64,000 nt of DNA from Myxococcales bacterium. GTDB lineage: Bacteria; Myxococcota_A; Polyangia; Haliangiales; Haliangiaceae. The notes beneath the pieces were generated by a model that searched no databases, was not told the DNA's origin, and saw nothing but the letters and a program-made list of their open reading frames with translations. Every line of letters begins with the position of its first letter. The stretch's first letter is position 1. This document shows positions 32,902-43,182 of the stretch, one piece after another. Both the position numbers and the translations under genes were made by a program. The stretch lies in NCBI GenBank assembly GCA_016706545.1, contig JADJJK010000041.1:1-64000 (forward strand), given 5' to 3'.

Positions 32902-33600
32902 TTAGGTGCGCGGCCGGACAGTTCGCTGCTCGATGGGCTTTTCGTAGCTGGTGCCCAAGAAGACGCGCTGGACGTAGATGGAGGGGGTGTGGATGCCGTC
33001 GGGCGGCAGCTCGCCCACCTCGACCAGCTCTTCGACCTCCGCGACGGTGATCTTGCCGGCCACCGCGCACAGCGGGTTGAAGTTGCGCGAGGTCTTGCGG
33101 AACACGAGGTTGCCCCAGCGGTCCGCCTTCCAGGCCTTGACGATGGCGAAGTCGCCGCGGATGGCGGACTCCAGCACGCAGCCGCGGCCGTCGATGATGC
33201 GGGTCTCCTTGCCATCGGCGATCTTGGTGCCGTACCCGGTGGGCGTGAAGAACGCCGGGATGCCAGCGCCCCCGGCGCGCAGCCGCTCGGCGAGGGTGCC
33301 CTGCGGACACAGCTCCACCTCGAGCTGCCCCGAGAGGAACAGCTTCTCGAAGATCTTGTTCTCGCCGACGTACGACGAGATCATCTTCTTGACCTGGCCC
33401 TGCGCCAGCAGCACGCCGAGCCCTTTTTCGGTCGTGCCGCAGTTGTTGGAGACGATGGTGAGCCCCGAGACCTTGCGCCGAGCCAGCTCGCGGATGCAGT
33501 TCTCCGGGTTGCCGGAGAGGCCGAAGCCGCCGGCGAGGATCACCGCTCCATCGGCGACGTCGGCCAGCGCGGCCGTTGCATCGGGATAGACCTTGTTCAT
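32902..33600 (-). CDS. scoA: 3-oxoacid CoA-transferase subunit A
   Basis: 232 residues. The N-terminal AVILAGGFGLSGNPENCI and the CPQGTLAERLRAGGAGIPAF segment (oxyanion and CoA-binding regions) identify the alpha subunit. GTKIADGKETRIIDGR follows. The ATG at 33600 fits the family start. It heads the scoA-scoB-lipoprotein unit. The 173-base gap to the divergent YccF gene is full of CGGAGGTCC-like short repeats. Confidence 0.93.
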   Translation of the reverse strand: MNKVYPDATAALADVADGAVILAGGFGLSGNPENCIRELARRKVSGLTIVSNNCGTTEKGLGVLLAQGQVKKMISSYVGENKIFEKLFLSGQLEVELCPQGTLAERLRAGGAGIPAFFTPTGYGTKIADGKETRIIDGRGCVLESAIRGDFAIVKAWKADRWGNLVFRKTSRNFNPLCAVAGKITVAEVEELVEVGELPPDGIHTPSIYVQRVFLGTSYEKPIEQRTVRPRT

Positions 33601-33773
33601 CGCCAGCAGTGTATCAGGGATCGGCGGACGGAAGGTCCAGCGGAGGTCCAACGGAGGTAGCGGCGGGCCAGCGAAGGCCCAGCGGAGGCAGCGGCGGAGT
33701 CATCGGCGGGCCCCTCGGGCGATCTGGACGTGGGCGCCAGCGCGCGCTAGATCAACGAAGGGAGGCGCTTACG

Positions 33774-34217
33774 ATGCTGAGCACGCTTGGCAACCTGATC
33801 TGGTTTTTCCTGGGCGGCTTCTGGCTTGGCCTCGGCTGGTGGCTGGCCGGCCTGGTGATGGCGCTGTCCATCGTGGGCTTGCCGTGGGCGCGCTCGTGCT
33901 TCGTGTTCGGGGGCTTCTGCTTCTTCCCGTTCGGGCGCGAGGCCATCGATCGAGAGGAGCTCACCGGACAAGGCGACCTGGGCACCGGCGCGTTGGGCCT
34001 CGTGGGGAACGTGCTGTGGTTCGTGGTCGCCGGGCTGTGGCTGGCGATCGGCCACGTGATCGCCGCGGGCCTCAACTTCGTGACGATCATCGGCATCCCG
34101 TTTGCGATTCAGCACCTCAAGCTCGCGGCGTGCGCGCTGGCGCCGGTGGGCAAGACCGTGGTCTCGAAGGACGTCGCGGCGGCGGCTCGGCAGCGGAACG
34201 CTCGCTACCCGAGCTAG
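33774..34217 (+). CDS. YccF domain inner-membrane protein
   Basis: 147 residues from an ATG at 33774 with a GAAGGGAGG ribosome site. Two similar halves each carry a hydrophobic helix and a GLPWARSCFVFGGFCFFPFG-type or GIPFAIQHLKLA segment, the duplicated YccF signature. It is an integral inner-membrane protein whose function is not settled. Confidence 0.88.
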   Translation: MLSTLGNLIWFFLGGFWLGLGWWLAGLVMALSIVGLPWARSCFVFGGFCFFPFGREAIDREELTGQGDLGTGALGLVGNVLWFVVAGLWLAIGHVIAAGLNFVTIIGIPFAIQHLKLAACALAPVGKTVVSKDVAAAARQRNARYPS

Positions 34218-34394
34218 TATCGCGCCTTGCGCTGCGTTCGCTCGCCGGGATCGGGCAGCGGGCGGCGCGGGCAGCGCGGATGTGTCCTTGGTCGGTAATG
34301 CCGAACGAGGTGCGCGCTCTACCGGCTGCGAGCCTGGCGCGGCGAACCACGCCCCGGACCAGGTGCAGTGCCCCCTTTGGTTAGCGAGGACCCG

Positions 34395-35375
34395 ATGACC
34401 CCGACGACGACCCTGACGACGACCCCGACGACGACCCTGACAATCACGACCCCGACAATTACGACCCCGACCCTGACGAACACGACGCCCATCGCCAGGA
34501 CGCTGCTTGGCCTTTGTTCCGTGGCCCTGGCCGCTGGCTGCGTGGCCGAGCCGACAGACCCCATGGCGCCGGGCGACCAGGCCGAGGTCACCGAGCCGAC
34601 CTACGGCGAGACCACCTCCGAGATCACCACCGCCGAGCAAGAGAGCGCGATCCCGGTGCCCTCGATCCAGCTCGCGCGCGTGAGCCTGTTTCTGGGGGAC
34701 CTGGTATTTCGGAGCTCCGACGAGCAAGACCCTGGCGGCACCGCGACCGCGCCGACCATCACGATGATCGAGCAGGCGCGGCCGAACTCGGCCGGCGCGC
34801 TGTACACGATCGGCGGCGAGCGTTCGCCGCTGGAGACCTTCTTGCTCGTCACGCCCTCGACCGTGCCGGTGCCGCGCCTGCTGGTGTCCACCGAGCCGTC
34901 GCAGGCCATCCGCGACCGCGCGGCCGGACGGGCGGTGGTGGAGACGCTGACCGCGCCGGTGGCCGGGCTGCCGCAGACGGCGCTCGCCGGAGTGACGGTC
35001 GCGCTGGGCGCATCTTCTCAGTACTGCTCGGGCACCACGTCCGCGGCGTGGGCCGCCAACATCTGCACGCTCAACAACTGGGACGTGGACTTCTGCCACA
35101 ACGGCACCTGGTTCTCGGTGACCGACGAGGTCGGCAGCAGCAACAAGAAGCGCAACTCGCGCGGTCGGACGCTCGGCTGTGGCGCGAACTCTCGCGTGCG
35201 CCACTACTACCGGCTCGGCAGCGCCTGGTACAAGCCCATCGACGAGACCTTCCCGGCGGGCCAGATCTGGACCACCACCAAGAACGGCAACTGGGCGCTG
35301 GCGCGCGCCATCACCCACAGCCGCACCGCGGCGGGGTTCGTGCGCGCGGCCTCGCACTTCAACGTTCCGTTCTGA
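34395..35375 (+). CDS. Secreted lipoprotein of unknown function with threonine-repeat N-terminus
   Basis: 326 residues from an ATG at 34395 with AGGA five bases upstream. The first 34 residues are almost only threonine, proline, leucine and isoleucine, coded by short ACC/ACG tandem repeats. They precede an ordinary lipoprotein signal (TLLGLCSVALAAGC). The mature protein has an acidic, low-complexity start. A cysteine-containing C-terminal domain (ICTLNNWDVDFCHNGTWFSV, RTLGCGANSRVRHYYRLGS) then ends in NVPF. I do not recognise the family. The repeat region may be a late expansion ahead of the original signal peptide, whose start would then be downstream. Confidence 0.7.
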   Translation: MTPTTTLTTTPTTTLTITTPTITTPTLTNTTPIARTLLGLCSVALAAGCVAEPTDPMAPGDQAEVTEPTYGETTSEITTAEQESAIPVPSIQLARVSLFLGDLVFRSSDEQDPGGTATAPTITMIEQARPNSAGALYTIGGERSPLETFLLVTPSTVPVPRLLVSTEPSQAIRDRAAGRAVVETLTAPVAGLPQTALAGVTVALGASSQYCSGTTSAAWAANICTLNNWDVDFCHNGTWFSVTDEVGSSNKKRNSRGRTLGCGANSRVRHYYRLGSAWYKPIDETFPAGQIWTTTKNGNWALARAITHSRTAAGFVRAASHFNVPF

Positions 35376-35441
35376 GGCGGCCAGCCTCTTGTCAACCAGA
35401 CGCCCGCCCGAGCCTGCCAGGCTCGCGCGGCGGGCTTGGCC

Positions 35442-36281
35442 TCACGCCTCGCGCGTGAGCTTGGCCTTCTCGAGGTCGAGCCGGTACATCTCGACGTGCC
35501 GGTACACGAACATCCCCAGCATGCCCGCGGTCTGGGTGACGAACAGCATCCAGGCCAGCAGGTCCAGCCGGCCCCAGAGCAGGCCCAGGCTGACCCAGAA
35601 GAACAGATCCATCTCCTCGAAGTAGACGATCTTGGTCCAGGCCCGCAGGTACCAGGTCACCCACTGCGCCAAGGTGCGATCCGGCGGCGTGGAGATCTGC
35701 GGCGGGCGGGTGAAGCGCTCCACCGCGGCGGCTGGATCTTCTCGGGCGCGGAGCCAGCGCAGCTTCTCCGCCTCGGCGTTGGCGGCCCACTTCATGTAAC
35801 CGCGAACCGCCAGGGCGAAGGCCGAGCCGTTGATGAGCAGGAGCAGGAGCGCGTCACCGGTTTGCACGTACGCGCGCCAGCCCAGCGCCAGCGACATGGC
35901 GCTCCAGGTCACGATGTCGCTGGCCTTGTCGTAGAAGGACCCGAAGATCGTGAACGTGCGCTGGTAGCGAGCGACGGTGCCGTCGAGGTGATCGAAGATC
36001 GCGCCCAGGTGCAGGAGCACGACGATCGCGATCACCGAGACCAGCGGGGACATCCCGAGCGCCGCGGCGACCCGCTGCTCCACCGAGGGCACGAGCAGGG
36101 CGGTGGCCATGATCTTGAAGACGTTGGCCAGGGTGGTGAGGCGGTTGGGGGTGAGCAGCCGCCAGTCCGCGATCCCCAGCATCAGCAAGATGCTGAGCGG
36201 CCGCAAGAGCACCGCCGGATACCAGTCCTGGCTCTGCCAGTTGCGAATGCGTCGAAGTCGATCGCGGTCCATCGCGCGCAT
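35442..36281 (-). CDS. CDP-alcohol phosphatidyltransferase family protein
   Basis: 279 residues. The diagnostic motif DG..AR........G...D...D is present in DHLDGTVARYQ and GSFYDKASD. These enzymes replace CMP on a CDP-alcohol by another alcohol in phospholipid synthesis. At least five hydrophobic segments place it in the inner membrane. The long tail after the motif (about 150 residues, with a hydrophobic FFWVSLGLLWG near the end) exceeds a minimal phosphatidyltransferase. The starts at 36281 and 36272 are both possible. Confidence 0.85.
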   Translation of the reverse strand: MRAMDRDRLRRIRNWQSQDWYPAVLLRPLSILLMLGIADWRLLTPNRLTTLANVFKIMATALLVPSVEQRVAAALGMSPLVSVIAIVVLLHLGAIFDHLDGTVARYQRTFTIFGSFYDKASDIVTWSAMSLALGWRAYVQTGDALLLLLINGSAFALAVRGYMKWAANAEAEKLRWLRAREDPAAAVERFTRPPQISTPPDRTLAQWVTWYLRAWTKIVYFEEMDLFFWVSLGLLWGRLDLLAWMLFVTQTAGMLGMFVYRHVEMYRLDLEKAKLTREA

Positions 36282-36434
36282 CCTACTGCCCGGCCTGCGC
36301 CTGACCAAAGCGGGCGGCTGGAATGCGCCGGCACAGGACGGAAATTTCTCGTGCCGCCGCGCGCGGCCGCCACGACCTGCGTAAGGTGGCCACGCCCGGT
36401 TGTCCCCCGCCGCGGGCGAGGGTAGCGTCAGATC

Positions 36435-36920
36435 ATGCCCGTGGTGTTCCTGGATGTCGACGGTGTGCTCAACCGCGTGGGCTACTGTCCGGAGCGCTCC
36501 GAGGGCCTGCGCGACTGGATCGAGCCGGATCTGGCGCAGCAGCTCGACCGCGCGGTGCGGGACATCGACGGCCAGCTCGTGCTGTCTTCGGACTGGCGCC
36601 GGGGCCGCGAGCTGGAGGTCTTGCGCGAGGAGCTGCGCGCCGCCGGGATCGAGGCGCCGCTCATCGACGTGACGCCGGTGCTCGAGACCGCGCGCTGGCA
36701 GGAGATCATCGCGTGGTGCGACGCGCGTCACTGCTCGCTGGGCCAGATCGCGGTGATCGACGACCGCATGGACATGGGGCCACTGGCCCAGCGCTTCGTG
36801 CGCACCTCTCCTTTGTGCGGCTTTGACGCCGCGGCGGCGGCCGCGTTGCGCGCGCTCTTTGGTGAGGGGCCGGACGCTTCATGTGTACCGGGCGTGCCGG
36901 GCGTCCCGGGCGCGCGATGA
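36435..36920 (+). CDS. HAD-like phosphatase domain protein (Swiss-army-knife RNA repair HAD type)
   Basis: 161 residues. HAD motif I is FLDVDGVLN at the very start, motif II is VLSSDWRRGRELEVL, and the acidic metal-binding motif is AVIDDRMDM. The short cap-less layout matches the HAD family found as single domains and in bacterial RNA-repair proteins. Phosphatase activity is inferred. The C-terminus ends in a short GVPGVPGAR repeat. It is followed 25 bases later by the SAM hydrolase gene. Confidence 0.8.
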   Translation: MPVVFLDVDGVLNRVGYCPERSEGLRDWIEPDLAQQLDRAVRDIDGQLVLSSDWRRGRELEVLREELRAAGIEAPLIDVTPVLETARWQEIIAWCDARHCSLGQIAVIDDRMDMGPLAQRFVRTSPLCGFDAAAAAALRALFGEGPDASCVPGVPGVPGAR

Positions 36921-36945
36921 TCCCAACCCGAGGGAGGGGCCACGC

Positions 36946-37704
36946 ATGATCATCACGTTGACCACGGACTTCGGCGCGCGCGACGGCTTCGTGGGCGCCA
37001 TGAAAGGCGTCATCGCCAGGCTGACGCCCGAGGCCCGCGTGGTGGACGTGGCGCATGACATTCCGCGCCACGACATCGCCCACGGCGCCTGGGTGCTGGC
37101 CACCGCTGCTGGCGATTTCCCCTCCGGCACCATCCACGTCGCGGTGGTGGATCCTGGCGTCGGCTCCGCGCGGCTCGAGGTCATCGTGGCCGCGGGTGGC
37201 CAGCTCTTCGTCGGCCCCGACAACGGGCTGTTTCAGCACGTCGCGGCGTGGGGCGTCGAGGGCACCTGGGCGATCACTTCGCCGGCGTTTCGCCTGCCCG
37301 ACGCCGCGCCCACGTTCCACGGGCGCGACGTGTTCGCGCCGGCGGCGGCGGCGCTGGCGCGCGGCCTGCCGCCCGAGGCGGCGGGGCCTGCCACCTGCCT
37401 CGCGGGCGCGTTGGCCTGGCCGCCCGCGGTCGCCGGCGGCCTGCGCGGGCACATCGTCCACATCGACGTCTATGGCAACCTGATCTCGGATCTGCGACTG
37501 CCCAGCGGGCTGGCGCCATCTGCGCGCGTGGTGCTGGGGACGCACGTGCTGCCGATCTCGCGGACCTACGCCGACGTGCCAGCGGGCGCCGCGCTGGCGT
37601 ACGTGGGCTCTGCGGGGACGCTGGAGCTGGCCCTGCGCGATGGCGACGCCGCGGCGGCCTGGCGGGTGCGGCGGGGCGCCTGGATCGAGGTGCAGGGTGG
37701 CTGA
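36946..37704 (+). CDS. SAM hydroxide adenosyltransferase (DUF62 family)
   Basis: 252 residues. TDFGARDGFVGAMKG at the N-terminus, AVVDPGVGSARLE and GPDNGLFQH are the signatures of the DUF62 / chlorinase-fluorinase fold. Most members hydrolyse S-adenosylmethionine to adenosine and methionine using water. A GGGAGGGG ribosome site precedes the ATG at 36946. Its last bases overlap the GTG of the RlmD-like methylase gene by eight bases, so a SAM-consuming and a SAM-using enzyme are made together. Confidence 0.9.
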   Translation: MIITLTTDFGARDGFVGAMKGVIARLTPEARVVDVAHDIPRHDIAHGAWVLATAAGDFPSGTIHVAVVDPGVGSARLEVIVAAGGQLFVGPDNGLFQHVAAWGVEGTWAITSPAFRLPDAAPTFHGRDVFAPAAAALARGLPPEAAGPATCLAGALAWPPAVAGGLRGHIVHIDVYGNLISDLRLPSGLAPSARVVLGTHVLPISRTYADVPAGAALAYVGSAGTLELALRDGDAAAAWRVRRGAWIEVQGG

Positions 37705-38960
37705 CCGGCGCGGGTCGCGCCGGCCGCGTCAACGCTCGGTGCCGCCGCGCCGTGACCCCGCAGCCCCCGGCGCCGCGACGCTCGAACTCTCGATCTCTGG
37801 CCTGGCCGCAGGCGGAGATGGCGTGGGCCGCGACGCTGGCGGGCGCGTGACCTTCGTGCCGCGCACCGCGCCGGGGGACCTCGTGCGGGTGGCCGTGCAG
37901 CAGGAGACCGCTTCTTTTGCGCGCGCGGAGCTCTTGGCTGTGCTGCGCCCCGGCCCGGCCCGGCGCCCGTCGCCGTGCGCGGCGTTCGACGCCGGCTGCG
38001 GCGGCTGCCAGTGGCTCCACGTGACCGACGAGGCGCAGCGCGACGCCAAGCACGCGCTGGTGGCCGGCGCGCTCCGCAAGCTGCCGGAGCTGCAGCTCGC
38101 GCCCATCCTGGCCGCCGCGCCGCCGCTGGGCTGGCGCCGGAGAGCCCGCTTTCACGTGCGCGCCGGGCAGCTCGGGCTGTACGCTGCGCGCAGCCATCAC
38201 GTGCTCCCCATCGAGCGGTGCCAGCAGCTCGACGACCGCCTGGCCGCGCTGTTGCCGCACCTGGCGGCGGCGCCTGCCGGACGGCGAGCTCGCGCTGGCG
38301 GTGTCGATCAGCGGCCAGATCGCGCTGGCGCACGACGCGCCCTCCTGGCCGGGGGCGCAGGCGCTCGTCGGGCGCGCGGGCGTGGTCGGGCTCGCCACCG
38401 CCACCGGCGCCTTCGGGGAGCCGGTGATCGAGCTCGAGCCAGGCCTGTGGGGCCGCGCCGATGCGTTCGCGCAGGCCAGCGCGCAGGCCAACGCCGCCAT
38501 CCTGGCGGAGGTGGTGGCGGCGCTGGGCCCTGGGCGCGGCCGCGCGGCGCTGGAGTTGTTCGCTGGCGCCGGCAACCTCACCCGCGCCATCGTCGGGGCG
38601 GGCTGGCAGGTGGTGGCGTGCGACGTGGTGGCGCCGGCGCGGCCGATGCCCGGCGTCGAGCTGCTCGTGGCCGAGGCGCAGGTGGCGTTGCGCCAGCTCG
38701 CCCCGCGGCGCGGCACCTTCGCCGCCGTCGTGCTGGATCCGCCGCGCGCTGGCGCCCGTGAGCTGATGCCCATGCTGGCCGACCTGGCGCCCGAGCAGAT
38801 CGTGTATGTCTCGTGCGACGCCGCCACGCTGGCGCGGGACGCGGCGCAGCTCGTGGCGCTCGGCTACCGCGCGCTGCGCGCTCAGCCCATCGACGCCATG
38901 CCGCAGACCTCGCACGTCGAGACCGTGCTGCACCTGACTCGAGCGACTCGAGCGACGTGA
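37697..38960 (+). CDS. RlmD/TrmA-family 5-methyluridine methyltransferase (apparent frameshift)
   Basis: About 420 residues from a GTG at 37697. A TRAM-like N-terminal domain (LELSISGLAAGGDGVGR) is followed by the iron-sulfur motif CAAFDAGCGGCQWLH. A C-terminal SAM methylase domain has ELFAGAGNLTRAI, VVLDPPRAGARE and the catalytic VYVSCDAATLARD. The family methylates C5 of uridine in 23S rRNA (U1939 for RlmD) or tRNA. The frame breaks near 38279-38280; deleting one G gives ..AADGELALAVSISG... The last bases are a GACTCGAGC-type repeat adding RATRAT. Exact target is not certain. Confidence 0.85.
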
Positions 38961-39034
38961 GCGGACGTGAGCGGACCGGTCGTAGCGACCGTGGCCACCG
39001 GTCAGGGCGCCAGGTCCGCCTCGGCGCCGGAGCG

Positions 39035-39865
39035 CTACCTTTGCCAGCTCGCGGGCGGCGCGAACGAGGCCAGCGCCTTGCGGACGCGAGCGCCATCCCT
39101 GGACCGAGGGGGCAGCTCGGCTGCCGCCAGGATCGTGTACGTGCGGAAGAACAATAGCCGGAGCAGCAAGGTCTTCCCGTCGCGGTCCTTGGCCTGCAGC
39201 TCGAGCGCCGGCACCCCCGCGGCCGTCAGCTCCTTGCGCTTCGTGCGGCGCAGCCCGCGGCAGGTCTTGGTCGGGCTCCCCGTCGGTCTCCCCATCGGGC
39301 TCCCCGCGGCGTCCCTGTCCGAGCAGGCGGCCAGCAGATCCTCCTCTACGCGGTCAAAGTACGCCTCGCGCGTGGACGTTCGCCACGCCAAGGGGTTGGG
39401 CGAGTCAAAGCGCAGCACGACCAGCGCCAGGTCTGCGGCCGCCTGGCGAGGCCGGCGCTGGGCCGGGTGACGAAACGCGGTGACGATGCGCGCGGGGCCG
39501 AGCTGCTCGGCGCCAACGCCAGCGGACTCGAGTGACGGCACGGGTTCGATCGCGCTCCAGCTCGCGTCCAGCACGAGCTGCGCCGGGGTCTCGGGGAGAT
39601 CGATCGTCGACCGGGTCGTCGACCGGGTCGTCGACGGCCCCGAGCCGGCATGCGCGGTGGCGACGACCGCGCCGGTGAACCAGAGCCCCACGGCCAAGAT
39701 CAGCGCGCGCGGCGCGGCCGCGTACTTCGAAGCGCGGACCGCCGCGTGCTCGGCCGCACCGCCGGACGACAGCGAGGCACTGCGAGCGCGCCACGGCCCG
39801 CTCGAGCTCACGGCGCGCTCACGGCGCGCATCGGCCCGCATCGGCCGCTCGCGGCGCCCCGTCAC
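39035..39865 (-). CDS. Membrane-anchored hypothetical protein
   Basis: 276 residues from a GTG at 39865, which overlaps the previous gene's stop in a GTGA. A hydrophobic helix (ALILAVGLWFTGAVVATAHA) at about residues 55-75 is a signal or anchor. The exported part contains a TTRSTTRSTI repeat, an alpha/beta domain (QLVLDASWSAIEPVPSLESA) and a C-terminal TLLLRLLFFRTYTILAA segment. Two cysteines (LLAACSD and KTCRGL) might pair. I do not recognise the family. It forms an operon with the membrane protein and amidohydrolase upstream. Confidence 0.7.
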   Translation of the reverse strand: MTGRRERPMRADARRERAVSSSGPWRARSASLSSGGAAEHAAVRASKYAAAPRALILAVGLWFTGAVVATAHAGSGPSTTRSTTRSTIDLPETPAQLVLDASWSAIEPVPSLESAGVGAEQLGPARIVTAFRHPAQRRPRQAAADLALVVLRFDSPNPLAWRTSTREAYFDRVEEDLLAACSDRDAAGSPMGRPTGSPTKTCRGLRRTKRKELTAAGVPALELQAKDRDGKTLLLRLLFFRTYTILAAAELPPRSRDGARVRKALASFAPPASWQR

Positions 39866-40617
39866 GACGAGGCGTCGCCGCTGCCCTGGGAAGCGGCGAC
39901 CGGTCCGCTGGACTCGCCGGACTCGTTGGACTCGTTGGACTCGTTGGACTCGCCGGAGTCGTTGGACTCGCTGCCGTCGCCGGCCGTCGCCGCGTCCCTG
40001 GCCTGGGGGCTGGCGATGAGCGGCAGCACCGCGTGCATGACGCGGCGCTGATCGGCCTCGTTGGCGAACCAGTCTCGCGGATACAGGTATGCCTGGCCAG
40101 CCGCCTCGATCACCAGCACCGGTGCGCTGCGGTTCCATGGCACGGCGTGACGCAGGAAGTACGCGGCGCCCACCTCGGTGGCGAGCACTCGGGTCGGCTC
40201 GCCCTGACACAGCCCGGTGGGGAGCTGAAGGGCCTTGCCATCGACCACCACCGAGCCGGCGTCAAAGCGCAAGGTGCGCAAGAAAAACCAGGTGTGATAC
40301 GCGCCGGCCAGTATCAGCATCACCCCTGCAGCGGCGGCGACGGTGCCGAACTTCGACACCAGCAGCCCGCCCAGCAGCAGCCCGCCGAGCATCCAGCTCG
40401 CGCGCCGGCCCCGGTCCGACACCAGGTACACGGTCACCGCCTCGACGCGCGCGGCCTTTGCTGCACGCCCAGAACGCCCGTCAGGCGAGCCGTCGGGCTT
40501 GGGCGCGATGCGCTGCTCGTCGGGTTTTGCCTCGGGTTTGCCGTCAGGTTTGCCCTCAGGCTTGCCAGGTGCTGGTGAGCTCCCGGACCCGGGCTTGGAT
40601 TTCGCTTTGGTCGACAT
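39862..40617 (-). CDS. Two-span membrane protein with repeat-rich tails
   Basis: 251 residues from an ATG at 40617. The N-terminus is a disordered KPDGKPEAKP-type repeat. Two adjacent membrane helices follow (ASWMLGGLLLGGLLVSKFG and AAGVMLILAGAYHTWFFL), then a PH-like or hypothetical domain (AGSVVVDGKALQLPTG). The C-terminus is a serine/asparagine/glutamate repeat (ESNESNESNESGESSG) coded by 9-base units. Its start lies 62 bases inside the amidohydrolase gene, an unusually long overlap, so a later start is possible. Function unknown. Confidence 0.65.
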   Translation of the reverse strand: MSTKAKSKPGSGSSPAPGKPEGKPDGKPEAKPDEQRIAPKPDGSPDGRSGRAAKAARVEAVTVYLVSDRGRRASWMLGGLLLGGLLVSKFGTVAAAAGVMLILAGAYHTWFFLRTLRFDAGSVVVDGKALQLPTGLCQGEPTRVLATEVGAAYFLRHAVPWNRSAPVLVIEAAGQAYLYPRDWFANEADQRRVMHAVLPLIASPQARDAATAGDGSESNDSGESNESNESNESGESSGPVAASQGSGDASS

Positions 40618-41911
40618 GGACGAGGCGTCGGTCTTTGACCGAGGACTGACCATCTACCACGACGTCTGTGATGGCGCGAGCGGACAGCGCATAGACCACA
40701 TTTTTTTCCAGCGCTTGCGCTGGCCACAACGAGGGGTCGTCCAGATCGAGCGCCACCAGATCGCAGCGGTACCCGGGGGCGATGCGGCCCACCGGCAGGC
40801 GCAGCACGTCGCCGCCTCCCGCGGTGCCCAGGGAGAACGCGGTCTGCGCGGTGACCGCCTGGCCGCTGAGCTTCTGGACCTTCTGCAGCAGCGCGGCCAT
40901 GCGCATCTCGTCGAGTACGCTGACCCGGTTGTTGGAGCAGCCGCCATCGGTGCCAAGCCCCACCCGCACCTCGCGCGCCAGCAGGTCGCAGAGGTCCGTC
41001 ACCCCATCACCCAGGAACATGTTGGAGCCTGGGCAGTACGCCAGCGAGCCGCCGCGCTCGGCCAGCAGCGCTCGCTCACCTGCGTCGAACCAGCAGGCAT
41101 GCACCACGATCATGTTCGAGAGGTCCACCGGCAGCTCCGCCACCGCGTGCAGCGGGCGCTTGCCGAACCGGCGCAAGGACTCGTCGACCTGGTAGCTCTC
41201 CTCGGCCAGGTGGATGTGCCAGGGCACGCCCAGGTCGCGCGCGCAGCCCGCGCCCGCCTCGATCATCGCCGGGGTCGCGCCGTGCTGGCTGTGCGGCGCA
41301 GGCTGGATGGTCACCAGGTAGCGTTCGCGGTCCTGGTAGCGGCGAGCCAGCGCCTCGAAGTTGGCCACCGCCTGCGGGACGGTCTCGCGGTACACCGCCG
41401 GCGCGCCGTCCCAGTCATAGAAGCAGCGCGCCATCACCATGCGCATCCCCAGCCGTCGGGCCGCCTCGATGGTCGCCGAGGCGTGGTCGTTGCCTTGCGC
41501 GTTGAGGTAGTAGAAGTCGCAGACGGTGGTGACGCCGTGCAGCAGCATCTCGCCAAAGGCAAACAGCGCGGCGGTGCCCATGTCCTCGGCGCCGAGGCGA
41601 GGGGAGTAGCGGTACAAGGCGCGGTCGCGCCACTCGAGAAATGGCAGGTCATCGCCGATGCCGCGCAGCAGCGATTGGAAGGAGTGGTTGTGCGCGTTGA
41701 CGGTGCCCGGGATCATGGCGCGCCGGTCCCAGCGGATCACCTCGGCGCCCGCGGCCATCGGCGCCGCGAGCACCGCGGCGGGGTCGCCCACTTGCTCGAT
41801 CTGTCCGTCCACCGCCAGCACCGCGGTGGCGCCGCGGGCCTTGCCCTCGACGATGGCCGCGTCGGCCACCACCACCACTGCTCGACGGCCAGGCTCCAAG
41901 GTGCTCACCAT
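40556..41911 (-). CDS. Amidohydrolase, TRZ/ATZ deaminase type
   Basis: 451 residues. Metal ligands of the amidohydrolase superfamily are all visible: the first histidines in NAHNHSFQSLLRG, HIHLAEESYQVDE, VVHACWFDAG and the aspartate in GLGTDGGCSNN. HNHSFQSLLRGIGDDLP is typical of deaminases acting on purine, thioadenosine or triazine rings. Some segments (AEE..QVDES, SNMFLGDGV) also recall formimidoylglutamate deiminase. Given the hut genes 18 kb away that role cannot be dismissed, but the exact substrate is open. The ATG at 41911 precedes MVSTLEPGRRAVVVV. Confidence 0.82.
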   Translation of the reverse strand: MVSTLEPGRRAVVVVADAAIVEGKARGATAVLAVDGQIEQVGDPAAVLAAPMAAGAEVIRWDRRAMIPGTVNAHNHSFQSLLRGIGDDLPFLEWRDRALYRYSPRLGAEDMGTAALFAFGEMLLHGVTTVCDFYYLNAQGNDHASATIEAARRLGMRMVMARCFYDWDGAPAVYRETVPQAVANFEALARRYQDRERYLVTIQPAPHSQHGATPAMIEAGAGCARDLGVPWHIHLAEESYQVDESLRRFGKRPLHAVAELPVDLSNMIVVHACWFDAGERALLAERGGSLAYCPGSNMFLGDGVTDLCDLLAREVRVGLGTDGGCSNNRVSVLDEMRMAALLQKVQKLSGQAVTAQTAFSLGTAGGGDVLRLPVGRIAPGYRCDLVALDLDDPSLWPAQALEKNVVYALSARAITDVVVDGQSSVKDRRLVHVDQSEIQARVRELTSTWQA

Positions 41912-41991
41912 GGCTGACCTTTCGCAAATTTCGCAGGTCCGGGCAAGTGGACGTTCGCAAACGTCGCCGCGCTTTGGCATGCTGCCGCCGG

Positions 41992-43127
<1,136 letters not shown>

Positions 43128-43131
<4 letters not shown>

Positions 43132-43157
43132 CAAGATACGACGGACCGCGCTACACG
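43128..43157 (+). promoter_or_regulatory. Promoter for rpsT
   Basis: A perfect TTGACA (43128-43133) is followed after 18 bases by TACACG (43152-43157). It lies 26 bases before the rpsT GTG. The holA stop codon is within the -35 hexamer. Confidence 0.6.
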
Positions 43158-43182
43158 CTCCGTCCGCACGAAGGAGCCACCC

